Below are positions 16,900 to 27,178 of a stretch of 64,000 nucleotides of DNA, one piece after another. Source of the stretch: Rhizobium sp. Leaf371 (lineage in GTDB: Bacteria > Pseudomonadota > Alphaproteobacteria > Rhizobiales > Rhizobiaceae); NCBI RefSeq assembly GCF_001424045.1, contig NZ_LMQB01000001.1, positions 718,083 through 782,082 of the forward strand, given 5' to 3'. Position numbers and translations under genes: made by a program. The notes under the pieces are model-generated. The model had not been told where the DNA came from, did not search any database, and was given only the letters and a program-made list of their open reading frames with translations. Numbering within the stretch: position 1 is the stretch's first letter; each line of letters begins with the position of its first letter.

Positions 16900-18135
16900 A
16901 TGATGACACGGTTTCGCGCAGCAATTCTGGCTGCCAGTGTAGTTCTGCCGCTGGGTGCGGCTCATGCCACCGATCTGGAGGTGACGCATTGGTGGACGTC
17001 CGGCGGGGAGGCCGCGGCGGTCGCGGAACTGGCCAAGGCGTTCGATGCCACCGGCAACAAATGGGTGGACGGCGCGATCGCCGGCTCGGGCGGCACGGCG
17101 CGTCCGATCATGATCAGCCGCATCACCGGCGGCGACCCGATGGGCGCCACGCAGTTCAACCATGGCCGTCAGGCCGAGGAGCTCGTTCAGGCCGGCCTGA
17201 TGCGCGACCTGACCGATGTGGCGACGGCCGAAAAGTGGAAAGAGGTCATCCGGCCCGCGAGCCTGCTCGACGCCTGCACGATCGACGGCAAGATCTATTG
17301 CGCGCCCGTCAACATCCACTCCTGGCAGTGGCTGTGGCTCTCCAACGCGGCCTTCAAGACGGCCGGCGTCGAGGTTCCCAAGACCTGGGACGAGTTCGTG
17401 GCGGCCGGCCCGGCGCTTGAGAAAGCCGGCATCGTTCCGCTCGCGCTCGGCGGTCAGGCCTGGCAGTCCGCCGGTCTGTTCGATGTGCTTCTCCTGTCGC
17501 TCGGCGGCAAGGATTTCTACCTCAAGGCCTATGGCGACAAGGACCAGGCGGCGTTGACCGGCCCGGATATGGCCAAGATCTTCAAGGCGGCCGACGATGC
17601 GCGGCGCATGGCCAAGGGCTCGAACGTCCAGGACTGGAACCAGGCGACCAATCTGGTCATCACCGGCAAGGCCGGCGGGCAGATCATGGGCGACTGGGCG
17701 CAGGGCGAATTCCAGATCGCCAACCAGAAGGCCGGCACCGACTATTCCTGCCTTCCGGGCCTCGGCGTCAATGCCATGATCTCGACCGGCGGCGACGCGT
17801 TCTACTTCCCGCTGCTCAAGGACGAAGCCAAGGCCGAGGCGCAGAGCGTCCTCGCCAAGACCATCCTCGATCCGGCGACGCAGGTCGCGTTCAACCTCAA
17901 GAAGGGTTCGCTCCCGGTTCGTGGCGACGTCGATATGTCGGCCACCAATGACTGCATGAAGAAGGGGATCGACATCCTCGCCAAGGGCAATGTGGTCAAG
18001 AGCGCCGACGAGCTTCTCTCGGCCGACATCCAGAAGCAGAAGGAGGACCTGTTCTCCGAATTCTTCTCGAGCACGACCATGACGCCCGAGGACGGGCAGA
18101 AGCGCCTCGCCAGCATCATCGCCTCCGCCGAGTAA
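16900..18135 (+). CDS. Sugar ABC transporter substrate-binding protein (CUT1)
   Basis: A 411-residue periplasmic binding protein. It starts with a Sec signal peptide (hydrophobic core AAILAASVVLPLGAAHA, cleavage after AHA), then LEVTHWWTSGGEAAAV, typical of family 1 sugar-binding proteins. Five cysteines occur in the mature part, more than usual for this family, so disulfides are possible. The ribosome site GGGAGGAG lies just upstream of the ATG. It is the first gene of the transporter operon, with a 197-bp gap to the first permease. Substrate is unknown; the adjacent GH2 enzyme suggests a beta-mannoside or similar oligosaccharide. Confidence 0.92.
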   Translation: MMTRFRAAILAASVVLPLGAAHATDLEVTHWWTSGGEAAAVAELAKAFDATGNKWVDGAIAGSGGTARPIMISRITGGDPMGATQFNHGRQAEELVQAGLMRDLTDVATAEKWKEVIRPASLLDACTIDGKIYCAPVNIHSWQWLWLSNAAFKTAGVEVPKTWDEFVAAGPALEKAGIVPLALGGQAWQSAGLFDVLLLSLGGKDFYLKAYGDKDQAALTGPDMAKIFKAADDARRMAKGSNVQDWNQATNLVITGKAGGQIMGDWAQGEFQIANQKAGTDYSCLPGLGVNAMISTGGDAFYFPLLKDEAKAEAQSVLAKTILDPATQVAFNLKKGSLPVRGDVDMSATNDCMKKGIDILAKGNVVKSADELLSADIQKQKEDLFSEFFSSTTMTPEDGQKRLASIIASAE

Positions 18136-18332
18136 AGGCGGGACGAAGGGAGGGTGAAGGCTTTCGGCCTTTGCCGCCCCGTCGCCGCCGTCCTCTGGGA
18201 TGGCGGCATGCCCGCTGCAGATCACGCTTGGCATCCGCGCCCGGACCTCGATGAGGCCCGGGACCGCCCCGCCCTTGCTCCATGTTCGTCGCGCTCTGCC
18301 TGTCGGGGAGAGCCAAGAGGAGGCGCCTGCCG

Positions 18333-19259
18333 ATGACGGTTCCAGCAACGACAGTTGCCACGCCGGTCCGGAAATCCACCCGGCCCAACCAGTATTTCCG
18401 CAATATGAGCGCCAAGATCGCGTCGATCCCGATGATCCTGACCGCGGTCGTCATCTTCGCAGGTGGCACGCTGTGGACGGTGCTCTATTCGTTTACCAAT
18501 TCCCGGCTGCTGCCGCGGATGAGCTTCGTCGGTTTCGACCAGTACGAGCGCCTGTGGGCCGCTCCGCGCTGGACGATGTCGATCATCAATCTGGGGATCT
18601 ACGGCATCTTCTCGCTGATCTTCAGCCTGCTCATCGGCTTCCTGCTGGCGGCGCTGATGGACCAGAAGATCCGCTTCGAGAACACGTTCCGCACGATCTT
18701 TCTCTATCCCTTCGCTCTGTCCTTCATCGTCACGGGCCTTGTCTGGCAGTGGATCCTGAACCCGGAATTCGGCATCCAGTCGGTCATCCGCTCGCTCGGC
18801 TGGACCTCCTTCCGCTTCGATCCGCTCTACGATCCCGCCCTCGTGATGTACGGCATCCTGATCGCCGCCCTCTGGCAGGGAACGGGCCTCGTCATGTGCC
18901 TGATGCTCGCCGGATTGCGCGGCATCGACGGGGAGATCTGGAAGGCCTCGCGGATCGACGGCATTCCCGCCTGGAAGACCTACCTCTTCATCGTCATCCC
19001 CATGATGCGCCCGGTGTTCATCACCACCCTCGTGATCATCGCCTCCGGCATCGTCAAGGTCTACGACCTCGTGGTGGCGCAGACGAGCGGCGGTCCGGGC
19101 ATCGCCTCCGAAGTGCCGGCAAAATACGTCTACGACTACATGTTCCAGGCCCAGAATCTCGGCCAGGGCTTTGCCGCCTCCACCATGATGCTGCTCACCG
19201 TCGCGATCATCATCATCCCCTGGGCCTATCTCGAATTCGGAGGACGCAAGCGTGGCTGA
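18333..19259 (+). CDS. Sugar ABC transporter permease, MalF-type
   Basis: A 308-residue inner-membrane permease of the CUT1 class with about six helices. The EAA loop that contacts the ATPase reads EIWKASRIDGIPAWKTYLF, near residue 210. ATG 18333 follows AAGAGGAGG, a strong ribosome site; the upstream ATG at 18282 would add a short hydrophilic leader without one. It overlaps the second permease by eight bases. Confidence 0.92.
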   Translation: MTVPATTVATPVRKSTRPNQYFRNMSAKIASIPMILTAVVIFAGGTLWTVLYSFTNSRLLPRMSFVGFDQYERLWAAPRWTMSIINLGIYGIFSLIFSLLIGFLLAALMDQKIRFENTFRTIFLYPFALSFIVTGLVWQWILNPEFGIQSVIRSLGWTSFRFDPLYDPALVMYGILIAALWQGTGLVMCLMLAGLRGIDGEIWKASRIDGIPAWKTYLFIVIPMMRPVFITTLVIIASGIVKVYDLVVAQTSGGPGIASEVPAKYVYDYMFQAQNLGQGFAASTMMLLTVAIIIIPWAYLEFGGRKRG

Positions 19260-20196
19260 TATCGCCTCCCTCAACACCACGGCCGTCGCCATCGACGCGT
19301 CCAAGCGACAGCTGGCGGCCGGTCCGCGCGGCAAGCGTCCGGCGCGTGCCTTCTCCGGCACCAACATCATGGTCTACGGCACGCTGCTGGTCTTTGCCTG
19401 CTATTACCTGCTGCCGCTCTACGTGATGATCGTGACCTCGCTCAAGGGCATGCCGGAAATCCGGCTCGGCAACATCTTCTCGCCCCCCGTCGAGATCACC
19501 TTCGAGCCTTGGGTCAAAGCCTGGTCGAGCGCCTGCACGGGGCTGAATTGCGACGGCCTGTCGCGCGGCTTCTGGAATTCGGTGCGCATCACCGTGCCCT
19601 CGACCATCGCCTCGATCGCGCTTGCCTCGATCAACGGCTATGCGCTCGCCAACTGGCGCTTCAAGGGTTCGGAGGTGTTCTTCATCATCCTGATCATCGG
19701 GGCCTTCATTCCCTATCAGGTGATGATCTACCCGCTCGTCATCATCCTGCGCGAAATGGGCATCTACGGCACGCTGAGCGGCCTCATCATCGTCCATTCC
19801 ATCTTCGGCATGCCGATCCTGACGCTGCTCTTCCGCAACTATTTCGTCTCGCTGCCGGAGGAACTGTTCAAGGCGGCCCGCATCGACGGCGCCGGGTTCT
19901 GGATGATCTATTTCCGGATCATGCTGCCGATGTCGCTGCCGATCTTCGTGGTCGCGATGATCCTTCAGATCACCGGCATCTGGAACGACTTCCTGTTCGG
20001 CGTCGTGTTCACCCGGCCCGAATACTATCCGATCACCGTCCAGCTCAACAACATTGTCAATTCGGTGCAGGGCGTGAAGGAATACAATGTCAACATGGCC
20101 GCAACGCTGCTTACCGGCGCGGTGCCGCTCATCGTCTACTTCATCTCCGGGCGACTGTTCGTGCGCGGCATCGCCGCCGGCGCCGTGAAAGGCTGA
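19252..20196 (+). CDS. Sugar ABC transporter permease, MalG-type
   Basis: A 314-residue second permease of the transporter. The EAA motif reads EELFKAARIDGAGFWMIYF, followed by the usual LPMSLPIFVV. A hydrophilic leader of about 35 residues precedes the first helix. The start is GTG 19252, inside the end of the first permease gene, indicating coupling. The loop around SSACTGLNCDGLSRGFWN is a periplasmic feature often seen in this subfamily. Confidence 0.92.
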   Translation: MADIASLNTTAVAIDASKRQLAAGPRGKRPARAFSGTNIMVYGTLLVFACYYLLPLYVMIVTSLKGMPEIRLGNIFSPPVEITFEPWVKAWSSACTGLNCDGLSRGFWNSVRITVPSTIASIALASINGYALANWRFKGSEVFFIILIIGAFIPYQVMIYPLVIILREMGIYGTLSGLIIVHSIFGMPILTLLFRNYFVSLPEELFKAARIDGAGFWMIYFRIMLPMSLPIFVVAMILQITGIWNDFLFGVVFTRPEYYPITVQLNNIVNSVQGVKEYNVNMAATLLTGAVPLIVYFISGRLFVRGIAAGAVKG

Positions 20197-20201
20197 TCCT
20201 C

Positions 20202-21290
<1,089 letters not shown>

Positions 21291-21333
21291 AGACGACCGT
21301 GCCGTGACGTTTCGAGAGAAGCGCTGCCCTTCA

Positions 21334-21388
21334 CCCTGGCCCTCTCCCCGCAAGCGGGGAGAGGGTGGCGGCAGCCGGATGAGGGGCG
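21334..21388 (+). repeat. Dispersed palindromic repeat, copy 1
   Basis: A 26-bp palindrome (CCCTCTCCCCGC with its complement GCGGGGAGAGGG, 21340-21365) followed by GGCAGCCGGATGAGGGGC. Related copies lie at 49207, 54084 and 58696 in this window. It is between the ATPase and mannosidase genes, where it could fold in the transcript and reduce downstream expression. Confidence 0.75.
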
Positions 21389-21445
21389 GCCCTGATCTCC
21401 GCGACCCGACGATCTGAGAAAACCCGACCGAACAGAGACGACAAG

Positions 21446-23911
21446 ATGCCCGATACCACCCCGACCATCACCACCGATCTTTCCGGCACCTGGACCCTGT
21501 CGAGCCTCGATGCGGCGCATGCGCTGACCATGCCGGTCCCCGGCGACGTCCACAGCGCGTTGCTGTCGGCCGGCGTCATTCCCGACCCCTATGTCGGGCG
21601 CAACGAGGCCGACGTGCAGTGGGTGGCCGAGCAGGACTGGGTGCTGGAGCGGACGTTCGATCTCGACGATACCGCTTCGACCGACCGCTGGTATCTCGAC
21701 CTTGCCGGTCTCGACACGGTGGTCGACGTCTTCCTCAACGATGCGCTCGTGCTTGAAGCCGACAACAGCTTCCGCCGCTATCGTCCCGACGTCACGGGCA
21801 AACTCGTGTCCGGCACCAACCGGCTGAAGCTCGTCATCAAGTCCTCCGTCCGCGAGAGCGCCGAGCGGCAGGCCGAACAACCGTTCTACATTCCCTATTC
21901 CACGGCCAATTCGCCCATTCCCAACGGCAGCATGCTGCGCAAGGTCCAGTGCCATTTCGGCTGGGACTGGAACATCGCCATTGCCCCCCTCGGCGTCTAC
22001 GAGCCGCCGCTGCTGAAGCGCCTCGTGGCGGCCCGGATCGAGCATGTGACGACGCGTCAGGATTGGCATGCGGACGGCTCGGTCGATCTCGTGGTCTCCG
22101 CCGCGCTGTTCGCCGCCGAGGCAGGACACGCGTCCGTCGCCTTCGACCTCGATGGCGTCGTCGGGACGATCGATGTCGACGTCCTGAAGGGCATCACCAC
22201 GGTCGAGCATGTCTTTCCAGTGCGGCAACCGAACCTCTGGTGGCCGGCCGGCAGCGGCGCGCAGGCGCTTTCGCGTCTCGTCGTGTCCGTCGGCGGCGAC
22301 CGCGTCCGCAAGACCATCGGCTTTCGCCGGATCGAACTTCTCACCGATCCGGACGCGGCGGGCAGCCGTTTTGCGTTCCGGGTCAACGGCGTCGAGATCT
22401 TCTGCCGCGGGGCGAACTGGATCCCGGCCGACGCGCTCTTTTCCCGCGTCACCGAGGCCGGCGTCGAGGATCTGCTGCAGTCGGCGGTCGATGCGCATAT
22501 GAACATGATCCGCGTCTGGGGCGGCGGCTTCTACGAGCCCGACTGGTTCTACGACCTCTGCGACCGGCTCGGCCTCATGGTCTGGCAGGACTTCATGTTC
22601 GCCTGCAACCTCTACCCCTCGACGCAGGATTTCCTCGACAATGTCGCGGCCGAAGTGGACGACCAGGTGCGGCGTCTGTCGTCGCATCCCTCGATCGCGC
22701 TCTGGTGCGGCGACAACGAGCTGGTCGGCGCGCTCACCTGGTTCGAGGAAAGCCGCCGGGATCGCGATCGCTACCTCGTCTCCTACGACCGCCTGAACCG
22801 GACCATCGAGACGACGATGAAGAAGGCCGCGCCGGACCTGATCTGGTGGCCGTCGAGCCCGGCGGTGGGGCCGTTGAACTTCGGCGACGCCTGGCACGCC
22901 GATGGGGCCGGCGACATGCACTACTGGTCGGTCTGGCACGAGAACAAGTCATTCGACAATTACCGGACCGTGCGGCCGCGCTTCTGCTCGGAATTCGGCT
23001 TCCAGTCCTATACGTCGATGCCGGTCATCCACGACTTCGCGGCGGCCAGGGATCTCAACATCGCCTCGCCGGTGATGGAGAGCCACCAGAAGAATGCCGG
23101 CGGCAACGAGCGGATCGCCGGCACCATGTTCCGCTACTTTCGCTTTCCCAAGGATTTCGCGAGCTTCGTCTATCTCAGCCAGATCCAGCAGGGCCTCGCC
23201 ATCAAGACGGCGGTGGAGTTCTGGCGCTCGCTGAAGCCCCATTGCATGGGCACGCTCTACTGGCAGCTGAACGACACCTGGCCGGTCGCTTCCTGGTCGA
23301 GCCTCGACTATGGCGGCAGCTGGAAGGCGATGCACTATATGGTGCGCCGCTTCTTCCAGCCGGTCGCTGTGGCCGCCATTCCGTCCGACGATGGGAAGAC
23401 GCTATCGCTATCGATGGTCAACGACACCCGCGCCCCGGTCAGCATCGAGGTCCAGACGTTTCTCGTCACCCTGGCCGGCGACCGCCGTCCGCTGGTGGCG
23501 GCGAGCGGCACCTGCCCGGCCGATCGCGCAGCGACGCTGGTCGAGCTTCCCGCCGCCGATATCCCGGAAGGCATGCTGCTCTTCTGGACCTTCGAGGCGT
23601 CCGATGGCGCGCGGGGCGAGGGGCACCACGTTCCCGGAACCTACAAGGCGCTCGATCTCGAACCGTCGGGCCTCACCATCGCCACGTCGGCCGTTGCGGG
23701 CGATGCCGCCGGTGGCATCGACGTCACGGTCTCCGCCAAGGGTCTGGCCCTCCATGTGATGGTCGAGGCGGGCGTTTCCGGTCGCTTCAGCGACAACGCC
23801 TTCGACCTGACCGCGGGGACAAGCCGCACGGTGCGCTTTACGCCATCGACGCCGGGCGAGGGCCCGACGCCGGTCTTTACCGCCTACGATCTGCAATCTT
23901 CGGCCGGTTGA
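21446..23911 (+). CDS. Beta-mannosidase, glycoside hydrolase family 2
   Basis: An 821-residue exo-glycosidase expected to release mannose from the non-reducing end of beta-mannosides. The domain order is sugar-binding beta-sandwich (1-190), immunoglobulin-like domain (about 190-300), TIM barrel (about 300-610) and C-terminal beta domains. The acid/base is Glu425 in WCGDNE (usual GNNE) and the nucleophile is Glu516 in FCSEFGFQS. There is no signal peptide, so it acts on imported oligosaccharide in the cytoplasm, which fits its place downstream of the sugar ABC transporter. Specificity within GH2 is inferred from the mannosidase-like WDWN and active-site patterns. Confidence 0.88.
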   Translation: MPDTTPTITTDLSGTWTLSSLDAAHALTMPVPGDVHSALLSAGVIPDPYVGRNEADVQWVAEQDWVLERTFDLDDTASTDRWYLDLAGLDTVVDVFLNDALVLEADNSFRRYRPDVTGKLVSGTNRLKLVIKSSVRESAERQAEQPFYIPYSTANSPIPNGSMLRKVQCHFGWDWNIAIAPLGVYEPPLLKRLVAARIEHVTTRQDWHADGSVDLVVSAALFAAEAGHASVAFDLDGVVGTIDVDVLKGITTVEHVFPVRQPNLWWPAGSGAQALSRLVVSVGGDRVRKTIGFRRIELLTDPDAAGSRFAFRVNGVEIFCRGANWIPADALFSRVTEAGVEDLLQSAVDAHMNMIRVWGGGFYEPDWFYDLCDRLGLMVWQDFMFACNLYPSTQDFLDNVAAEVDDQVRRLSSHPSIALWCGDNELVGALTWFEESRRDRDRYLVSYDRLNRTIETTMKKAAPDLIWWPSSPAVGPLNFGDAWHADGAGDMHYWSVWHENKSFDNYRTVRPRFCSEFGFQSYTSMPVIHDFAAARDLNIASPVMESHQKNAGGNERIAGTMFRYFRFPKDFASFVYLSQIQQGLAIKTAVEFWRSLKPHCMGTLYWQLNDTWPVASWSSLDYGGSWKAMHYMVRRFFQPVAVAAIPSDDGKTLSLSMVNDTRAPVSIEVQTFLVTLAGDRRPLVAASGTCPADRAATLVELPAADIPEGMLLFWTFEASDGARGEGHHVPGTYKALDLEPSGLTIATSAVAGDAAGGIDVTVSAKGLALHVMVEAGVSGRFSDNAFDLTAGTSRTVRFTPSTPGEGPTPVFTAYDLQSSAG

Positions 23912-23961
23912 CGCCTCCAGCAGGGCGAAGACCGACCCGCATTCATGAAAAGGACAGTTCC

Positions 23962-24723
23962 ATGAGACCGCTCAGCTTCCAGCTCTACACCGCCCGCAAT
24001 TTTCCGCCGCTCTCGGATGCCCTGCATCTCGTGGCCAAGGCCGGCTACAGCCAGGTCGAGGGCTATGGCGCGCTCTATGGCGATCATGACGACAGCGCGG
24101 TCAAGGCGCTGAAGGCGGATCTCGACCGCAACGGCCTGACGATGCCGACCGGCCATTTCAGCCTCGACATGCTGGAGACCAGGCCGGATCGCGCCATCGA
24201 GGTGGCGAAGATGCTCGGCATCGAGACGATCTACTGCCCCTATGTCCTGCCCGAGAACCGTCCGACGGACGCCGCGGGCTGGAAGGCGTTCGGCGCCCGG
24301 CTGCAGAAGGCCGGCGAGCCGGTCCGGGCGGCCGGTCTCGGCTTCGGCTGGCACAATCACGACTTCGAATTCGTGGCCTTGCCGGACGGCTCCGTGCCGA
24401 TGGACCTGATCTTCGAAGGCGGCCCGGATCTCGAATGGGAAGCCGACATCGCCTGGGTCATCCGCGGCGGCGCCGATCCGCTCGCCTGGATCGACCGCTA
24501 TGCCGACCGCATCACCGCCGTCCACGTCAAGGACATCGCGCCGGCCGGCGAGAACACGAACGAGGATGGCTGGGCGGATGTCGGGCACGGCACGGTCGAC
24601 TGGAAGGGCCTCTATGCCCGTCTCGCCGCGACGCCGGCCAAGACCTACATCGTCGAGCACGACAATCCGAGCGATCTCGCCCGCCTTGCCGAACGCTCCA
24701 TCGCCTCCATCAAGACCTTCTGA
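23962..24723 (+). CDS. Sugar phosphate isomerase/epimerase (xylose isomerase-like TIM barrel)
   Basis: A 253-residue AP-endonuclease-2-type TIM barrel. Metal-ligand segments are visible: GHFSLDML, WHNHDFEF, LEWEADIAWV and VHVKDIAP. Such enzymes isomerise or epimerise sugars or inositols, or dehydrate keto-inositols. Together with the following oxidoreductase it probably converts a sugar released by the mannosidase, for example through a 3-keto intermediate. It has an AAAAGGAC ribosome site and sits 50 bp after the mannosidase. Confidence 0.85.
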   Translation: MRPLSFQLYTARNFPPLSDALHLVAKAGYSQVEGYGALYGDHDDSAVKALKADLDRNGLTMPTGHFSLDMLETRPDRAIEVAKMLGIETIYCPYVLPENRPTDAAGWKAFGARLQKAGEPVRAAGLGFGWHNHDFEFVALPDGSVPMDLIFEGGPDLEWEADIAWVIRGGADPLAWIDRYADRITAVHVKDIAPAGENTNEDGWADVGHGTVDWKGLYARLAATPAKTYIVEHDNPSDLARLAERSIASIKTF

Positions 24724-24753
24724 CAGCACGACCTTTTCAAGGGAACACACGTC

Positions 24754-25887
24754 ATGACACAGGATCTCGGCGTCGGCATCATCGGATGCGGCAATATTTC
24801 CACCACCTATTTCCGGCTCGCGCCCTTGTTCAAGGGCATTGAGATCCGCGCCTGCGCGGACATCGATCCGGCGGCGGCCGAAGCCCGCGCCGGCGAATAC
24901 GGCGTGAAGGCGCAGTCGATCGATGAACTGCTCGCCAATCCGGAGATCGACATCGTCGTCAATCTGACGATCCCGGACGCGCATTTCCCGGTCTCCCGGC
25001 AGATCCTGGAGGCGGGCAAGCACGTCTATTCGGAGAAGCCGCTCGTGCTGACGCTGGAGCAGGGCGAGGAGTTGCGGTCGCTGGCCGCATCGAAGGGTCT
25101 CACCGTCTGCTGCGCGCCGGACACGTTCCTCGGCGGCGCGCATCAGCTGGCGCGATCCCAGGTCGACAGCGGCCGCATCGGTCGCGTCACCTCCGGCACC
25201 TGCCACGTCATGAGCCCCGGCATGGAGATGTGGCATCCCAATCCCGACTTCTTCTTCCTGCCGGGTGCCGGTCCGGTGCTCGATCTCGGCCCCTATTACG
25301 TCGCCAACCTGATCAACCTCATCGGTCCGGTGAAGCGCGTCGCGGCGCTCGCATCCAAGGCCGCCAAGACCCGCACCATCTCCAGCGAACCGCGCAAGGG
25401 CCAGGTCATCCCGGTGAAGACGCCGACCAATATCCACGCGCTTCTCGAATTCCACAGCGGCGCGACGGTGACGCTGACGGCGAGCTGGGATGTCTGGTCG
25501 CATCGCCACGGCAATATGGAGCTCTACGGCACCGAGGGTTCTCTTTACGTGCCGGACCCCAATTTCTTCGGCGGCAAGGTCGAGGTCAGCGGCAAGGGCA
25601 AGGAGATCTCGCCGGTCGATCGCTGGGATCATCCGTTCTCGGTCGAGAACCAGGAGCACCCGCAGGGACCGATCGCCAATTACCGTACGGCCGGGCTTGC
25701 CGACATGGCGCAGGCGATCACCGAGGGACGCGACCCGCGCTGCTCGCTGGAGCGCACGCTGCATGGCGTCGATGTCATGGTCTCGATCCTGAAGTCGGGT
25801 GACGAAGGCCGGTTCGTGGACCTAACAACCACCTGCACCCAGCCGGCCCCGCTCGGCATCGAGGCGGCGCGGGCGCTGTTGCGCTGA
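24754..25887 (+). CDS. Gfo/Idh/MocA-family oxidoreductase
   Basis: A 377-residue NAD(P)-dependent sugar dehydrogenase-like protein. The Rossmann loop is GIIGCGNISTTYF; the family EKP motif is in HVYSEKPLVLT; the C-terminal domain has the DLGPYYVANLINL segment at the sugar site. It lies 30 bp after the isomerase and probably oxidises the imported sugar or its derivative. Exact substrate is unknown. Confidence 0.9.
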   Translation: MTQDLGVGIIGCGNISTTYFRLAPLFKGIEIRACADIDPAAAEARAGEYGVKAQSIDELLANPEIDIVVNLTIPDAHFPVSRQILEAGKHVYSEKPLVLTLEQGEELRSLAASKGLTVCCAPDTFLGGAHQLARSQVDSGRIGRVTSGTCHVMSPGMEMWHPNPDFFFLPGAGPVLDLGPYYVANLINLIGPVKRVAALASKAAKTRTISSEPRKGQVIPVKTPTNIHALLEFHSGATVTLTASWDVWSHRHGNMELYGTEGSLYVPDPNFFGGKVEVSGKGKEISPVDRWDHPFSVENQEHPQGPIANYRTAGLADMAQAITEGRDPRCSLERTLHGVDVMVSILKSGDEGRFVDLTTTCTQPAPLGIEAARALLR

Positions 25888-25906
25888 TCGTGTCGCACGT
25901 CGTCCT

Positions 25907-25950
25907 GCAGAAGCCCGGAAACCGGTTTCGGTCTCCGGGCTTCTGCGTTA
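25907..25950 (+). terminator. Terminator after the oxidoreductase gene
   Basis: Perfect 13-bp stem GCAGAAGCCCGGA / TCCGGGCTTCTGC (25907-25919 and 25934-25946), 20 bases after the stop. The tail has only a short T run. It separates the aldo/keto reductase from the operon, perhaps partially. Confidence 0.7.
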
Positions 25951-26091
25951 CATGGAAGAGCCGCTTCTGACGAACCGAAGCGGCCGCGCCGGCCCCGCTC
26001 GTCCGGCGCTGATAACAATCAGGGACCCACACGCCGCCGCCGCCGGATCTGCGCGGCGGCCCGTCGGGACACTCCCATGGAGGAACCACCC

Positions 26092-27123
26092 ATGACCTGG
26101 CACCCCGCCGACACCCGCTACGACACGATGATCTACAACCGTTGCGGCCGCTCCGGCCTCAAGCTGCCGGCGATCTCGTTCGGGCTCTGGCACACGTTCG
26201 GCGAGACCACGCCGCATGCGCTGAAGCGCGAATTGAGCCAGACCGCCTTCGATCTCGGCATCACCCATTTCGACCTCGCCAACAATTACGGCCCGCCCTA
26301 TGGCGCTGCCGAAACGGCCTTCGGCGAGATCTTCCAGCAGGACTTCAAGCCCTATCGCGACGAGATGATCATCTCGTCCAAGGCCGGCTACGACATGTGG
26401 CCGGGTCCTTATGGCGAATGGGGCAGCCGGAAATATCTGATCGCCTCCTGCGACCAGAGCCTGAAGCGCATGGGCCTCGACTATGTCGATATCTTCTATT
26501 CCCACCGCTTCGATCCGGACACGCCGCTCGAGGAGACCTGCGGTGCGCTCGATCATATCGTCCGCTCCGGCCGAGCGCTCTATGTCGGCATCTCCTCCTA
26601 CAATTCGCAGCGGACGCGCGAAGCCGCCGCCATCCTCAAGGATCTCGGCACGCCGCTGCTGATCCACCAGCCGAGCTATTCCATGATCAACCGCTGGGTC
26701 GAAGAGGACGGCCTGCTGGATACGGTGGACGATCTCGGTGTGGGCACGATCGTGTTCTCGCCGCTGGCGCAGGGCATGCTGACGACGAAATATCTGAACG
26801 GCATTCCCGACGACAGCCGCGCGGCGCTGAACCATTATCTCAACCAGCGCCTCATCCGCCCGGAGGTCATCGACAACGTCCGCAAGCTCAACGACATCGC
26901 CGCGCGTCGGGGCCAGACGCTGGCGCAGATGGCCGTCGCCTGGGTGCTGCGCGGCGGACGCGTGACCTCGGCCCTGATCGGCGCCAGCAAGACGTCGCAG
27001 ATCGTGGATTGCGTCAAGGCGATCGACAACCTGTCGTTCACGGCCGAGGAACTGGCCGAGATCGACACCTATGCCCGCGAGGCCGACATCAATCTCTGGG
27101 CGAAGTCGGCCGAACTGGCCTGA
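26092..27123 (+). CDS. Aldo/keto reductase, YghZ-type
   Basis: A 343-residue NADPH-dependent reductase of the KCNAB/YghZ group, which includes L-glyceraldehyde 3-phosphate reductases. Catalytic Asp/Tyr are in FDLANNYGPPYGAAE, Lys in ISSKAGYDMWPG, and His in YVDIFYSHRFD; the cofactor segment SALIGASKTSQI is near the end. ATG 26092 is preferred over ATG 26077, because the GGAGG ribosome site lies between them. It is the last gene of the sugar locus, about 200 bp beyond a terminator-like hairpin, so it may have its own promoter. Confidence 0.9.
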   Translation: MTWHPADTRYDTMIYNRCGRSGLKLPAISFGLWHTFGETTPHALKRELSQTAFDLGITHFDLANNYGPPYGAAETAFGEIFQQDFKPYRDEMIISSKAGYDMWPGPYGEWGSRKYLIASCDQSLKRMGLDYVDIFYSHRFDPDTPLEETCGALDHIVRSGRALYVGISSYNSQRTREAAAILKDLGTPLLIHQPSYSMINRWVEEDGLLDTVDDLGVGTIVFSPLAQGMLTTKYLNGIPDDSRAALNHYLNQRLIRPEVIDNVRKLNDIAARRGQTLAQMAVAWVLRGGRVTSALIGASKTSQIVDCVKAIDNLSFTAEELAEIDTYAREADINLWAKSAELA

Positions 27124-27178
27124 CGAACTGGCTTCAGTCTCACGTTCGACAGGCCGGTCTGATGGCCGGCCTGTCGGA

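Noticed and set aside
21949-24723. 924-codon ORF overlapping the mannosidase gene
   Set aside because: Arg/Gly-rich shadow frame; only its last part, from 23962, is the real isomerase gene.
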